A DNA stretch of 64,000 nt from Amycolatopsis alkalitolerans (lineage in GTDB: Bacteria > Actinomycetota > Actinomycetes > Mycobacteriales > Pseudonocardiaceae), in NCBI RefSeq assembly GCF_006152065.1, contig NZ_VDFW01000034.1, forward strand, positions 1 to 64,000, written 5' to 3'. The position numbers and the translations under genes are program-made. The stretch's first letter is position 1. Each line of letters starts with the position of its first letter. This document shows, piece by piece, positions 10,794 to 18,693 of this stretch. Below the pieces are notes generated by a model, which did not search any database, had not been told where the DNA came from, and saw only the letters and a list, made by a program, of their open reading frames with translations.

Positions 10794-10807
10794 CACCCAT
10801 TCAGGGA
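10787..10807 (+). promoter_or_regulatory. hairpin overlapping the leader-ORF stop
   Basis: TCCCTGA (10787-10793) pairs with TCAGGGA (10801-10807). The TGA of the left arm is the stop codon of the 81-codon leader ORF. A ribosome terminating there would cover or open this stem, while a stalled or absent ribosome would leave it free, a typical geometry for translation-dependent attenuation. Confidence 0.5.
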
Positions 10808-10814
10808 ACAGGCT

Positions 10815-10860
10815 CACGAAGGCCGCGGAACCGTACATCGGATCCGCGGCCTTCGTGTTT
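10815..10860 (+). terminator. attenuator terminator before whiB7
   Basis: A perfect 15-bp stem, CACGAAGGCCGCGGA (10815-10829) with its complement (10843-10857), is followed by TTTG. It lies 53 bases before the whiB7 start and after the leader ORF, so it should end most leader transcripts unless antitermination occurs. Confidence 0.8.
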
Positions 10861-10912
10861 GTGCAGTACCCGTCAAAACCGAAAAACCGTTACTACACAA
10901 AGGAGAACGGGA

Positions 10913-11305
10913 ATGTCATCGGCAATCGCCTTCGCGTCAGAGGGGGCGTTACCCGCCGAGTTCGCCGACCCCGGCACCCTGGGAATCGGCGACCTGCTCG
11001 ACGCGGCTGTCTCGCCCGAGCTGGACCTGCCTTGCCGGTCCGGCGACGCCGACCTGTGGTTCGCGGAGGCTCCCGCGGACCTCGAGCGGGCCAAGCGCCT
11101 GTGTGGTGACTGCCCGATCAGGCAGTCCTGCCTGGCCGGTGCGCTCGCACGGCGGGAGCCGTGGGGCGTCTGGGGCGGCGAGATCTTCGAGCGCGGCGCC
11201 GTGGTCGCGCGAAAGCGGCCCCGGGGACGCCCGCGGAAGCACCCGGTAGCGGAACAAACCCTCGAGCAGCGGGACTCGGGCGAGCAGCGGAGCGCTGCCG
11301 CATGA
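10913..11305 (+). CDS. whiB7: WhiB-family iron-sulfur regulator WhiB7
   Basis: A 130-residue WhiB protein. Four iron-sulfur ligands are Cys41, Cys64, Cys67 and Cys73 (CGDCPIRQSC), followed by the GVWGG turn at 85-89. The C-terminal AT-hook KRPRGRPRK (about 101-109) distinguishes WhiB7 from other WhiB proteins. WhiB7 binds the primary sigma factor and activates intrinsic resistance genes when ribosomes are inhibited. ATG 10913 follows AAGGAG. The neighbour uvrD2 and the attenuated leader match the locus in mycobacteria and streptomycetes. Confidence 0.96.
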   Translation: MSSAIAFASEGALPAEFADPGTLGIGDLLDAAVSPELDLPCRSGDADLWFAEAPADLERAKRLCGDCPIRQSCLAGALARREPWGVWGGEIFERGAVVARKRPRGRPRKHPVAEQTLEQRDSGEQRSAAA

Positions 11306-11544
11306 GTGCCCCGCAGCTGACCAGCGAGAAGCCAGACATGGCGGATGTCCGCCCCAGCGCGGCGCCCGTCACGACCAAGGAGATCACCGAGATGTTGATA
11401 TATGAAGAACTGGCGAGAGCACGAATACAGGACCTGCGCCGGGACATCCACGCCCAGCAGAGGCGCGGGCACGCCCGTGCGGCCCGGCGTTGGGACCGGA
11501 TAGCCGGCTGGGCCGCCCAGCGAGCCCGCCGCCACCGTTCCTGA
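11302..11544 (+). CDS. small basic protein coupled to whiB7
   Basis: 80 residues, starting MSAPQLTSEKPDMADVRP. The ATG overlaps the whiB7 stop as ATGA, so translation is probably coupled. The C-terminal half is a charged, arginine-rich, probably helical stretch (EELARARIQDLRRD, then QRRGHARAARRWDRIA). No domain is recognised. Position suggests co-expression with WhiB7 under antibiotic stress. A terminator follows at 11590. Confidence 0.7.
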   Translation: MSAPQLTSEKPDMADVRPSAAPVTTKEITEMLIYEELARARIQDLRRDIHAQQRRGHARAARRWDRIAGWAAQRARRHRS

Positions 11545-11589
11545 GTTCTGCCTCGCCTCGATGCACCTCCCATAGGTGGTAAGGGACAG

Positions 11590-11624
11590 GGGATGCCCGC
11601 CGTGATCGGCATGGCGGGCATCCC
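11590..11624 (+). terminator. terminator after the whiB7 operon
   Basis: GGGATGCCCGCC (11590-11601) pairs perfectly with GGCGGGCATCCC (11613-11624) across an 11-base loop, and TTG follows. It closes the whiB7 transcript before the methyltransferase gene. Confidence 0.8.
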
Positions 11625-11657
11625 TTGCCACGTCTTCGGATCGTGTTGAATGGGCTC

Positions 11658-12527
11658 ATGGCGGCACATGCGCACACCCACGACCACATCGACTGGGCGT
11701 CACGGATCCCGGACCTTCGCAGAGTCGACGAACTCGACGCCGGCGCCTTCACCGCGATCGCGGCCCGCCTGACGGCCGCGCTACCCCGGGGCGCGACGGT
11801 CGTCGACGTCGGCTCGGGGGCCGGTGGGATGAGCGCCGCCCTGGCCGCCGCGCTCGCCACCTGCGGCGGTGGCACCCTCTTCCTCGTCGACGCCGTTCCG
11901 GAACTGCTCGCCGTCGCCGCCGAGACCGCGTCGACCGATTCCGTCGAGATCCGGACCGTCCACGCCGACGTCGCCACCCAGGCCCTCGACACCCTCGTGC
12001 CCGCCGCGGACCTCGTGTGGGCGGCGTCGATGGTCCACCACCTGCCCGACCAGCAGGCCGGCGTCACCGGCCTCGCCTCGGCATTGTCGCCAGGCGGCGT
12101 GCTGGCGGTGGCCGAAGGCGGGCTCGAGACGCAGACCTTGCCGTGGGACGTCGGCATCGGTGAGCCCGGTCTCGAACGCCGGCTGATGGCGGCCAGGGAC
12201 GAGTGGTTCGGCGAGATGCGGGCATCGATGGAAGGCGCCGTCCGGATGCCCTACGGCTGGACCACCGCACTGGGTAAGGCCGGGCTGGCCGACGTCGGCT
12301 CGTTCACCGCGCTCGTCGATCACCCGGCCCCGCCGTCCGAGCAGGTGCGGCAGTTCGTGCTCGGGCGGCTCGACCGGCTTGCCGAGACGGTCGAGGACAG
12401 GATCGGCGAGGACGACCGCGAAACGGTGCGGCGGCTGCTGGATCCGGCTGGTCCGGACCACCTGGGCCATCGCGACGACCTCTACGTGCTGGGCACCCGG
12501 ACAGTCCACTTCGGACTAAAGCCTTGA
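11658..12527 (+). CDS. class I SAM-dependent methyltransferase
   Basis: 289 residues with a Rossmann methyltransferase core: motif I VVDVGSGAGGMSAAL near residue 50, the acidic strand end LFLVDA, motif II around DLVWAASMVHHLPD and a post-motif GGVLAVAEGG. The N terminus is His-rich (AAHAHTHDH), which is unusual for this family and could bind metal. The acceptor substrate is unknown. A zinc-ribbon mini-protein overlaps its stop codon and is likely co-translated. Confidence 0.82.
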   Translation: MAAHAHTHDHIDWASRIPDLRRVDELDAGAFTAIAARLTAALPRGATVVDVGSGAGGMSAALAAALATCGGGTLFLVDAVPELLAVAAETASTDSVEIRTVHADVATQALDTLVPAADLVWAASMVHHLPDQQAGVTGLASALSPGGVLAVAEGGLETQTLPWDVGIGEPGLERRLMAARDEWFGEMRASMEGAVRMPYGWTTALGKAGLADVGSFTALVDHPAPPSEQVRQFVLGRLDRLAETVEDRIGEDDRETVRRLLDPAGPDHLGHRDDLYVLGTRTVHFGLKP

Positions 12528-12697
12528 CCACGAGGTGCGCCCGCTGCGGTGCGGTCCGCGAGGCGGAGACCGAGCCTTCACTCGTGCTGGCCTGGGTGTC
12601 CGAGCGGGAGGGCGGCGACGTGCGCTGGCTGTGTCCACAATGCGCCCGCGACCACGTCCGGGACATCGAGGGCAAGCTGCCGAGCGAGTACTGGTAG
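12524..12697 (+). CDS. 57-residue zinc-ribbon mini-protein
   Basis: TTG 12524 overlaps the methyltransferase stop (TTGA). The product has two Cys pairs, Cys5/Cys8 (CARC) and Cys37/Cys40 (CPQC), forming a likely zinc ribbon, and a C-terminal tail VRDIEGKLPSEYW. The even spacing and coding bias suggest a real gene. I recall similar short proteins from other actinobacteria, though I could not check. Function is unknown; the zinc ribbon could bind nucleic acid or a protein partner. Confidence 0.75.
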   Translation: MTTRCARCGAVREAETEPSLVLAWVSEREGGDVRWLCPQCARDHVRDIEGKLPSEYW

Positions 12698-12700
12698 AGC

Positions 12701-13651
12701 TCATACCGTCGCCGGAACGGAGCCGAGGGCGCGGACTCTCGGGCGTCTTCGTTTCGCCGCATTGGCGAAGGCGCTCGTCAGTTCCAGCGCGATCCGTCTG
12801 ACCTGCCGGCGCAACTGGTCCGGTGGGGTGCGCACCAGGACCACACCGGCCGCGGCGAGCGCCAGATGGTTCATCTTCGGCCCGCGATTCTCCTTACCGC
12901 CCGCGCCGAACTGCCAGCCGAGCGCGACCTCGTCCCACCAGGCGTCCACCATGCCGATCGGCCTCCCCAGCGCGTCGCAGATCGTGACGTTCCAGACCGG
13001 CGGCGGCAGCGGGACCATTTCGAGTAGTTCACGGGCGAGCCCCTGCAGGTACGTCTCGCCCATGGAGCCCAGGCTCCGCAACATTTCGCGAACGGACGCG
13101 GAACCGCGCTGATTGCCCGCCTCGAGTTCGGCACGGAGATCGTCCGGGGAGCACAAGCCGAAGTAGACGGGCAGCGCCAGCAACCTCCGGAGCCGCTCGG
13201 GCTCCGTTTCACGGCGGGCGATGTCGATCGTCGCGCGAGCCGGCGGCGCGAAGGCGACGCCACCGTCGACGAGCGGCTCCGGTAGCCGCGAGGTTCGCTC
13301 GAGGTGCACGAGTTCCTGCGAGTGGACCCGCCGGTGCGGCGGCACGAGGATGTGCAGCCGGTCCGGTGGCGGGAGATGGATACCGTGCGCGTCCAGCGCG
13401 TCGGCGCCGCTGACGACGGAGCCTTGGCCGGCGTAGAGCGTTGCGGCGCGCTGCATCTGCCGCCGGGTCAGGCGCCCCTCGCCGAGGCCGATGACGCCAG
13501 GCAGCAAGCGTTGCCACGGGCCGCCGGGACGGCACCGTGACGCGATGGCGTGCGAGTTCACACCAGCCTCGCGGAGCCTGGCAGTCGTGGTGATGCCATC
13601 CGGTTCCGGCATGGTCAGGGCGGCCAGTTCCGCGGAAGTCATTCGGGCCAT
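12701..13651 (-). CDS. AbiEi-like / DUF559-type protein
   Basis: 316 residues. The N terminus (about 1-60) looks like the winged-helix AbiEi antitoxin-type domain (TTARLREAGVNSHAIASRC). The middle contains the HILVPPHRRVHS and PARATIDIAR segments usual in these actinobacterial proteins, and the C terminus resembles a Vsr/DUF559 endonuclease fold (GRPIGMVDAWWDEVALGWQF). Only the first Asp of the usual nuclease pattern is clear, and the expected acidic residue after the strand is not obvious, so catalysis is doubtful. No AbiEii toxin gene is adjacent. Role unknown. Confidence 0.65.
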   Translation of the reverse strand: MARMTSAELAALTMPEPDGITTTARLREAGVNSHAIASRCRPGGPWQRLLPGVIGLGEGRLTRRQMQRAATLYAGQGSVVSGADALDAHGIHLPPPDRLHILVPPHRRVHSQELVHLERTSRLPEPLVDGGVAFAPPARATIDIARRETEPERLRRLLALPVYFGLCSPDDLRAELEAGNQRGSASVREMLRSLGSMGETYLQGLARELLEMVPLPPPVWNVTICDALGRPIGMVDAWWDEVALGWQFGAGGKENRGPKMNHLALAAAGVVLVRTPPDQLRRQVRRIALELTSAFANAAKRRRPRVRALGSVPATV

Positions 13652-13701
13652 GCCCCCAGCCTGGCAATGAATCAGGCGTCACGGAACGTGATCGGGCAAA
13701 T

Positions 13702-13763
13702 TGTGGACAACTCCCGCGAGTGAATGGCGACTTCGTGCGAAAATACGGGTTTCCTGTGGACAA
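13702..13763. promoter_or_regulatory. pair of DnaA-box-like sites
   Basis: TGTGGACAA at 13702-13710 and again at 13755-13763 are exact complements of TTGTCCACA, the actinobacterial DnaA-box consensus. The identity extends to the 11-mer TGTGGACAACT in both. They lie in the 129-base gap between the AbiEi-like gene and the end of the ABC1 kinase gene. Function is unproven. Confidence 0.4.
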
Positions 13764-13780
13764 CTACTGGTTCAAATGGC

Positions 13781-15124
13781 TTAATCCGCGAAGCCGGGTT
13801 GCCAGCGCTCCACAATCGCCCGTGCCGGAATCTCCGCGTCCAGCTGGCAAAGGATCCCAGTCGAGCCGGCGGTCACCCGGTGAATCATCAGGTACTCCGG
13901 CGGCAGGTTGAGTGACCTTCCCACCTGGAAGTCCTGGCCCCGGGAATCACCGACCCGCATGGCCTGCCGTTGCATCCATTTACGCGTGAAATGAAACGTC
14001 TCGGTCGCCAGCGGCTCGGTGAACGGGGCCAAATAGGCTAGTACGTCTTCGGCGCGTAAATCACTGTCCGTACGCACGAAACCGTTTGCGCGCAGCAACT
14101 GCATGAGTTCGGCCGAGCGGCCGTCGAGTGCGAGCCTCGTCATTTCGCCGAGATGCCGCGGAATACCGTGCGGCAACCGGGCGACCGCGCCGAAGTCGAT
14201 CACTCCGAGCCTGCCGTCGTCCAGCAGCAGGAAGTTGCCCGGATGCGGATCCGAATGCAGCAGACCCGCTCTCACCGGTGAGGAGTAGTGGAACTCGGCC
14301 AGCATCGCCCCCACGGAGTTGCGGGTCGCCCTGTCCCCACCGGCGATGATCTTGGCCAGTGGAGTCCCGCTCAGCCACTCGGTCACGAGCGTCTTCGGCG
14401 CGCTCGCGACGACTCGCGGGATGTGCACGCGCTCGTCGCCTTCGAAGGCCTTCGCGAACCTTCGCTGGTTCTCCGCCTCGCCCCGGTAGTCCAGCTCTTC
14501 GTCCATCCGCGCGGCGAGTTCGGCGAGCAGTGGCTTGACCTCGGCTCCCGGTATGAGCGCCTGGAAGAGCCTGCTGAACCGCTGGAGCTGTCGCAGATCG
14601 CTGCGCAACGCCACGTCGGCGCCCGGGTACTGGACCTTGACGGCGACCTCGCGGCCGTCGTGCCACACCGCCCGGTGTACCTGCCCGATGCTGGCGGCAG
14701 CGGTGGGCTCGTCGTCGAACTCGTGGAACCGGTTTCGCCAGCCGCGCCCCAGCTGCTCAGCGAGGACCCGGTGAGTCTGCCTCGCCGACATCGGAGGCGC
14801 CGCCGTCTGGAGCCGGGTCAGCGCGTCGCGGTACGGTGCGGCCAGCTCGTCCGGCACGGCCGCTTCGAACACGCTGAGCGCCTGGCCGAACTTCATCGCG
14901 CCGCCCTTGAGCGCGCCCAGCACCTCGAACAGCTGCTCGGCGGCCCTCGCCGACAGCGTCGCGTTGACCTCCTCGGCGCTCTGACCGGCCAGCCGCCGCC
15001 CCCAGCCGCCGACGGCCCGGCCGGCGATGCCGAGCGGCAGGCTGGCCAGTTTCGCCGTTCTGGCTGCGGTACGGCGCGGAATGCCCGAGCTGTCCTCGTC
15101 GTCGCGATCGCGGGAGTCAGTCAC
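13781..15124 (-). CDS. ABC1/AarF atypical protein kinase
   Basis: 447 residues of the ABC1 (UbiB/ADCK) family. Seen are the family KFGQ motif (in [11 protein letters not shown]), the Ala-rich nucleotide loop [11 protein letters not shown], the lysine strand VAVKVQYP, the catalytic-loop equivalent [10 protein letters not shown] and the metal-binding IDFG. Relatives support lipid or quinone metabolism, and mycobacterial members sit next to whiB7. The GTG start lies 56 bases after the ThiF-like gene on the same strand, so the two probably form an operon. Confidence 0.9.
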   Translation of the reverse strand: MTDSRDRDDEDSSGIPRRTAARTAKLASLPLGIAGRAVGGWGRRLAGQSAEEVNATLSARAAEQLFEVLGALKGGAMKFGQALSVFEAAVPDELAAPYRDALTRLQTAAPPMSARQTHRVLAEQLGRGWRNRFHEFDDEPTAAASIGQVHRAVWHDGREVAVKVQYPGADVALRSDLRQLQRFSRLFQALIPGAEVKPLLAELAARMDEELDYRGEAENQRRFAKAFEGDERVHIPRVVASAPKTLVTEWLSGTPLAKIIAGGDRATRNSVGAMLAEFHYSSPVRAGLLHSDPHPGNFLLLDDGRLGVIDFGAVARLPHGIPRHLGEMTRLALDGRSAELMQLLRANGFVRTDSDLRAEDVLAYLAPFTEPLATETFHFTRKWMQRQAMRVGDSRGQDFQVGRSLNLPPEYLMIHRVTAGSTGILCQLDAEIPARAIVERWQPGFAD

Positions 15125-15180
15125 CTAACGATTCTGCCTTGCGGATGATCCGCCGTGTAGCCGCCGGTGGATGTACCCGG

Positions 15181-16230
15181 TCAGCATCGAAGCGGTGGCG
15201 CCCCGCAGGTGCACGCGGGGTTCGGCGGCCACATGCGGTGGTCCACCGTTCCGGCGTGGGTGTCGATCTCGATCGTCGTGTTCCACGAGGCCGGCGCGCC
15301 CTCGCCGCGGTCGAGGACCCGGAGGACCTGACCCACGGCCATCCCGGCTGTAGCCTGCACGCTGCACAGATCGGCCTGCTGGCTGCGCCCGGCGAGCTGG
15401 CCGGCCACCATCGGCCAGCGCGGGTCCATCGATTTGCGGTGCAGGTCGGCGCACCCCAGGCAGGTGCTGCGACCCGGGTAGACGAGCGGCCCGACGATGC
15501 CGATGCCCTCACGGACCCGTACCGGCAGGTGCGGTATCCCTTCCTGCAGGAGTTGCTGCACGAGTTCCGGGGCGGGCACGATCGCGTCGGCCAAGACGAC
15601 GAGCTCCGGCTGGCGGTCGGCGCGCAGCCGCGTCTGCCGGACCGCCGGATTCGCCCGCCGGATCGCGTCGCTTGCGGCCGCCCGCCGCTGCCTGCCGATA
15701 TCGGCGTCGAGGTAGCCGCTGCCCGTGTCGTGGTCGGTCACCACGCCGCTGGCCTCGACCTGCACCTTCCCTACGCCGGAGGCGGCGAGCAACGTGGCGA
15801 TCGCGATGGTCAGCCGCCCCGCACCGTGCAGGACGACGGCGCTGTGCGCGCGCCGGGCGAAGATCTCGGTACCGGGCTGGCGAGCCCGCAGCGACCAGAG
15901 ACCGGCCTCGCCGGCCGTGCGGCGCTGCCCCGCGGGAGCCCATGCCTCTTCGACGAGGCCGAGGCGAGTCAGGTTGAGGAGCAGTTCGCGGAGATGGGCG
16001 GTGTTCTCGTCCTTGGCCATCGCGAGCAGCTCGTCGGTGCGATGGCGCCCGTCGAGCCGGTGCAGGACGCGGACCAGGTCCGGGCTCAGTTCGGTGGCCA
16101 CCATCGCATGGCGCGGATCGAGCCCGAACTGGACCTCGTCCGGACAGCGGTCGTACACCCGGAGGCCGGGTCTGAGCCGGGGGCGTTTGGGCAGGCGGAC
16201 TTCCGTTGCGGTCGTCGACTGATCGGTCAT
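15181..16230 (-). CDS. ThiF-like protein with PqqD/RRE-like N terminus
   Basis: 349 residues. Residues about 45-95 (RVLHRLDGRHRTDELLA and LTRLGLVEEA) look like the PqqD-type winged helix that binds RiPP leader peptides. The rest resembles the ThiF/E1 fold, with HGAGRLTIAIATLLAASGVG where the nucleotide loop should be, and two zinc Cys pairs (CLGC and CTCG). The loop and the D-x-G-x-x-K pattern (here DIGRQRRAA) are degenerate, so it may bind rather than adenylylate. This matches partner proteins of TOMM cyclases and the ThiF-like protein near whiB7 in mycobacteria. Substrate unknown. Confidence 0.8.
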   Translation of the reverse strand: MTDQSTTATEVRLPKRPRLRPGLRVYDRCPDEVQFGLDPRHAMVATELSPDLVRVLHRLDGRHRTDELLAMAKDENTAHLRELLLNLTRLGLVEEAWAPAGQRRTAGEAGLWSLRARQPGTEIFARRAHSAVVLHGAGRLTIAIATLLAASGVGKVQVEASGVVTDHDTGSGYLDADIGRQRRAAASDAIRRANPAVRQTRLRADRQPELVVLADAIVPAPELVQQLLQEGIPHLPVRVREGIGIVGPLVYPGRSTCLGCADLHRKSMDPRWPMVAGQLAGRSQQADLCSVQATAGMAVGQVLRVLDRGEGAPASWNTTIEIDTHAGTVDHRMWPPNPACTCGAPPLRC

Positions 16231-16280
16231 GACACATACGGTGACAACCTGACTACGAAATCGCCAGCTGAACACAGAAG

Positions 16281-16310
16281 TTGTCCACAGGAACAATTCG
16301 ATGTGGATAA
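16281..16310. promoter_or_regulatory. DnaA-box-like sites in a divergent promoter
   Basis: TTGTCCACA (16281-16289) and TGTGGATAA (16302-16310, the complement of TTATCCACA) face each other 12 bases apart. Both match the DnaA-box consensus. They sit between the divergent ThiF-like and metallopeptidase genes. AGTTGTCCACA (16279-16289) is the exact complement of the 11-mer repeated at 13702 and 13755. Confidence 0.45.
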
Positions 16311-16370
16311 CCAGGGCAGTCTGGCGTCGAAGGCTCCCGAGTTGTCGGTGGCTGCGCTTACCTTGGACGG

Positions 16371-16967
16371 GTGGCGAACGCACGGGTGCCCTCGCTGAGG
16401 GGCCGGGACAAAACCGAGCAGGTGGCGAACCCGCAGCAGAAAGTCGAAGTACGGCGGAGCACGCGGCGGCGGAGCACGGTCTCCGCGTACCGCGACGGAG
16501 ACACGCTGGTGGTGCTTATCCCAGCCGGGATGAGCAGGGCGGAGGAGAAGCACTGGGTCGCGGAAATGGAGCGCAAGCTGCAGCGCACCGAGTCGCGGCG
16601 TGCCTCACCGGCACGGCAGTCGGACGCGGCGTTGCTGGCACGCTGCGCTCAGCTGTCGGCGCGTTATCTGGACAGGAACGCGCTGCCGGTGAGTGTGCGC
16701 TGGGTGCCGCCCATGCGCACACGGTGGGCGTCGTGCACGCCGACCGACGCGACGATCCGGGTCAGCGAACGGTTGCGGCAGGTGCCGTCCTGGGTGCTGG
16801 ACTACGTCCTCGTGCACGAACTCGCGCACCTGCGGGTGCCGGGGCATGACGAGGAGTTCTGGGCCCTGGTCCGGCGCTACCCCAAGACGGAACGCGCGAT
16901 GGGGTATCTGGAGGGTCTTTCGGCCGCGGCCGGCTGGGGGATCAGCGAGTTGGACATGGACGGGTGA
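16371..16967 (+). CDS. YgjP/DUF45-type zinc metallopeptidase
   Basis: 198 residues with the zincin motif HELAHL (in YVLVHELAHLRVPGHDEEF), the third ligand probably in the following RVPGHDEEFW segment. A conserved MRTRWASCTPTDATIRVS block precedes it, as in the YgjP (UPF0758-like DUF45, SprT-related) group. It is probably a cytosolic peptidase of unknown target. GTG 16371 gives the longest reading; GTG 16422 is an alternative and neither has a clear ribosome site. It is divergent from the ThiF-like gene. Confidence 0.82.
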   Translation: MANARVPSLRGRDKTEQVANPQQKVEVRRSTRRRSTVSAYRDGDTLVVLIPAGMSRAEEKHWVAEMERKLQRTESRRASPARQSDAALLARCAQLSARYLDRNALPVSVRWVPPMRTRWASCTPTDATIRVSERLRQVPSWVLDYVLVHELAHLRVPGHDEEFWALVRRYPKTERAMGYLEGLSAAAGWGISELDMDG

Positions 16968-17172
16968 TGGCTGAGGCACGCGAGGAGGTGAGCGAGGGGA
17001 GAACGGGGCGCCGCGGGTCGGCGCGCTGTGCGGGCGCATAGCGGAGGGACGTGGGCGCGCCGGGCTGGTCGGCGCAGTGCACGTGGGCCTGGTGGGTGCG
17101 ACCCACGAGGCGCGGCGCGGGTCACGATGCGGCGGAGGCAGGCGGGCTGGTCACGGGAAACCGGCGCACCTT

Positions 17173-17197
17173 CCAGCCACGGCCGAACCGTGGCTGG
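17173..17197. terminator. bidirectional terminator between convergent genes
   Basis: CCAGCCACGG (17173-17182) and CCGTGGCTGG (17188-17197) form a perfect 10-bp stem with a 5-base loop. It lies in the 253-base space between two converging peptidase genes. No other feature is seen in that space. Confidence 0.65.
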
Positions 17198-17220
17198 CGG
17201 GCGGCTCGGGGAGGGCCGGT

Positions 17221-18588
17221 TCAGTGGCCGGACTTCCCGCCCTCGTCGTCGTCCGTACCGGGCTCGGCGTCCTGGGCGGAGCCGGACTCGCTCTCGGCCT
17301 TTTCGGTGCGCTCCAGCTCGGCGATGGGATCGAGGTCTTCGATGCTCGCCTGGTCGGCGAGGCGCTCGCTGAACTCCATCGGGTCGTCGAGGTCCTCGGC
17401 GCTGGGCATCAGGTCCGGATGCGACCACAGACCGTCGCGCTTGTCGATGCCGTGCTGCTCGCCCACGAGCTTCCACAGCGACGACGCGGCACGCATCCGA
17501 CGCGGCCGGAGCTCCAGGCCGACGAGCGTCGCGAAGGTCTGCTCGGCGGGCCCGCCCGTCGCGCGGCGGCGGCGAAGCGTCTCGCGCAGCGCACCGGCTC
17601 CGGGCAGCCGGTCGCCGACCGCATCGGCGACCACGACGTCGACCCAGCCCTCGACCAGGGCGAGCAGCGTCTCCAGACGACCTAGCGCCGCCTGCTGCTC
17701 GGGCGTCGTCTTCGGTTCGAGCAGGCCCGAGGACATCGCCTCTTCGATGCTCGCCGGGTTACTCGGGTCGACCTGCCCCGCCAGCTGCTCCAGCGCCGAC
17801 GTGTCCACCTTGATGCCGTGCGCGAACTCCTCGACGGTCGCCAGCAGCCGCTGCCGCAACCACGGCACATGCGTGAACAGCCGCTGGTGCGCGGCTTCGC
17901 GCGCGGCCAGGAACACGAGAACCTCGCTGTTGGGCACCTCGAGCCCCTCAGTGAACTTCTCGATGTTCGCGGGAAGCAGAGCGGAGGTCGCGTCCGGCCC
18001 CAGCGGCAGACCCACCTCGGTCGAGGTCAGCACCTCCGACGCCAGCTGCGCGAGCGCGTTGCCCAGCTGCGAGCCGAACGCCATGCCGCCCATCTGACCG
18101 ACCATCTGCAGCAGGGGTCCCGCCGCCTGCTTGGCCTCGTCGGGAAGCGCCTCGACCCACGCGCCGGACACCTGCCGCGCCACCGGATCGCACAGCCGCT
18201 GCCAGGTCGGCAAGGTCTTCTGCACCCAGTCACGCGCGGACCAGGCCACCGTCGCCTTCGCGCCGGCGGGCAGGATCGTCGCCGCGTCGAGCCACAGTTC
18301 CGCCAGATGAGCCGCGTCCCGGACCGCGGAGTCGGAGTCACTGGTCGCCGCGAAACCGATCTGGCCGCCGCCGGAGCCACTCAGCTTCTGCAGCGCGATC
18401 TGCTTGGCGATGTCATAGTTGACGGGCCCGGATGAGCTGCCCGCCTGGCTGAGCATCTGGCCCAGCTGGCTGAGCATCTGGCCCAACTGGTTGAAGGCCT
18501 CGGCGCCGGACTGCCCGCCGCCTTCCGGCTCGTTTTCACCACGCTTGTCGGGATCGGGGAGCCCGAAACCGAACGGGAGATTGCTCAT
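17221..18588 (-). CDS. DUF2342 zinc-dependent metalloprotease-like protein
   Basis: 455 residues, matching the actinobacterial DUF2342 zincin-like family. The N terminus is low-complexity and Gln/Gly-rich (to about residue 55). The conserved core includes VPNSEVLVFLAAREAAHQRL, whose Glu and His with the following RLFTHVPWLR block are the family's putative zinc region. The tail (from about 415) is acidic and disordered. ATG 18588 starts the gene; it is divergent from the PDZ-Lon protease, 105 bases away. Activity is inferred from the family. Confidence 0.85.
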   Translation of the reverse strand: MSNLPFGFGLPDPDKRGENEPEGGGQSGAEAFNQLGQMLSQLGQMLSQAGSSSGPVNYDIAKQIALQKLSGSGGGQIGFAATSDSDSAVRDAAHLAELWLDAATILPAGAKATVAWSARDWVQKTLPTWQRLCDPVARQVSGAWVEALPDEAKQAAGPLLQMVGQMGGMAFGSQLGNALAQLASEVLTSTEVGLPLGPDATSALLPANIEKFTEGLEVPNSEVLVFLAAREAAHQRLFTHVPWLRQRLLATVEEFAHGIKVDTSALEQLAGQVDPSNPASIEEAMSSGLLEPKTTPEQQAALGRLETLLALVEGWVDVVVADAVGDRLPGAGALRETLRRRRATGGPAEQTFATLVGLELRPRRMRAASSLWKLVGEQHGIDKRDGLWSHPDLMPSAEDLDDPMEFSERLADQASIEDLDPIAELERTEKAESESGSAQDAEPGTDDDEGGKSGH

Positions 18589-18693
18589 ACCACCACCGTA
18601 CGCGGACGTCCAGGGGGACACCGGGCCAGCCATGCGCCCATGCCCGAGGGCTGGTGACCCGGAGCTTGGACCCGTCACCGTACGCTGTCCCGC

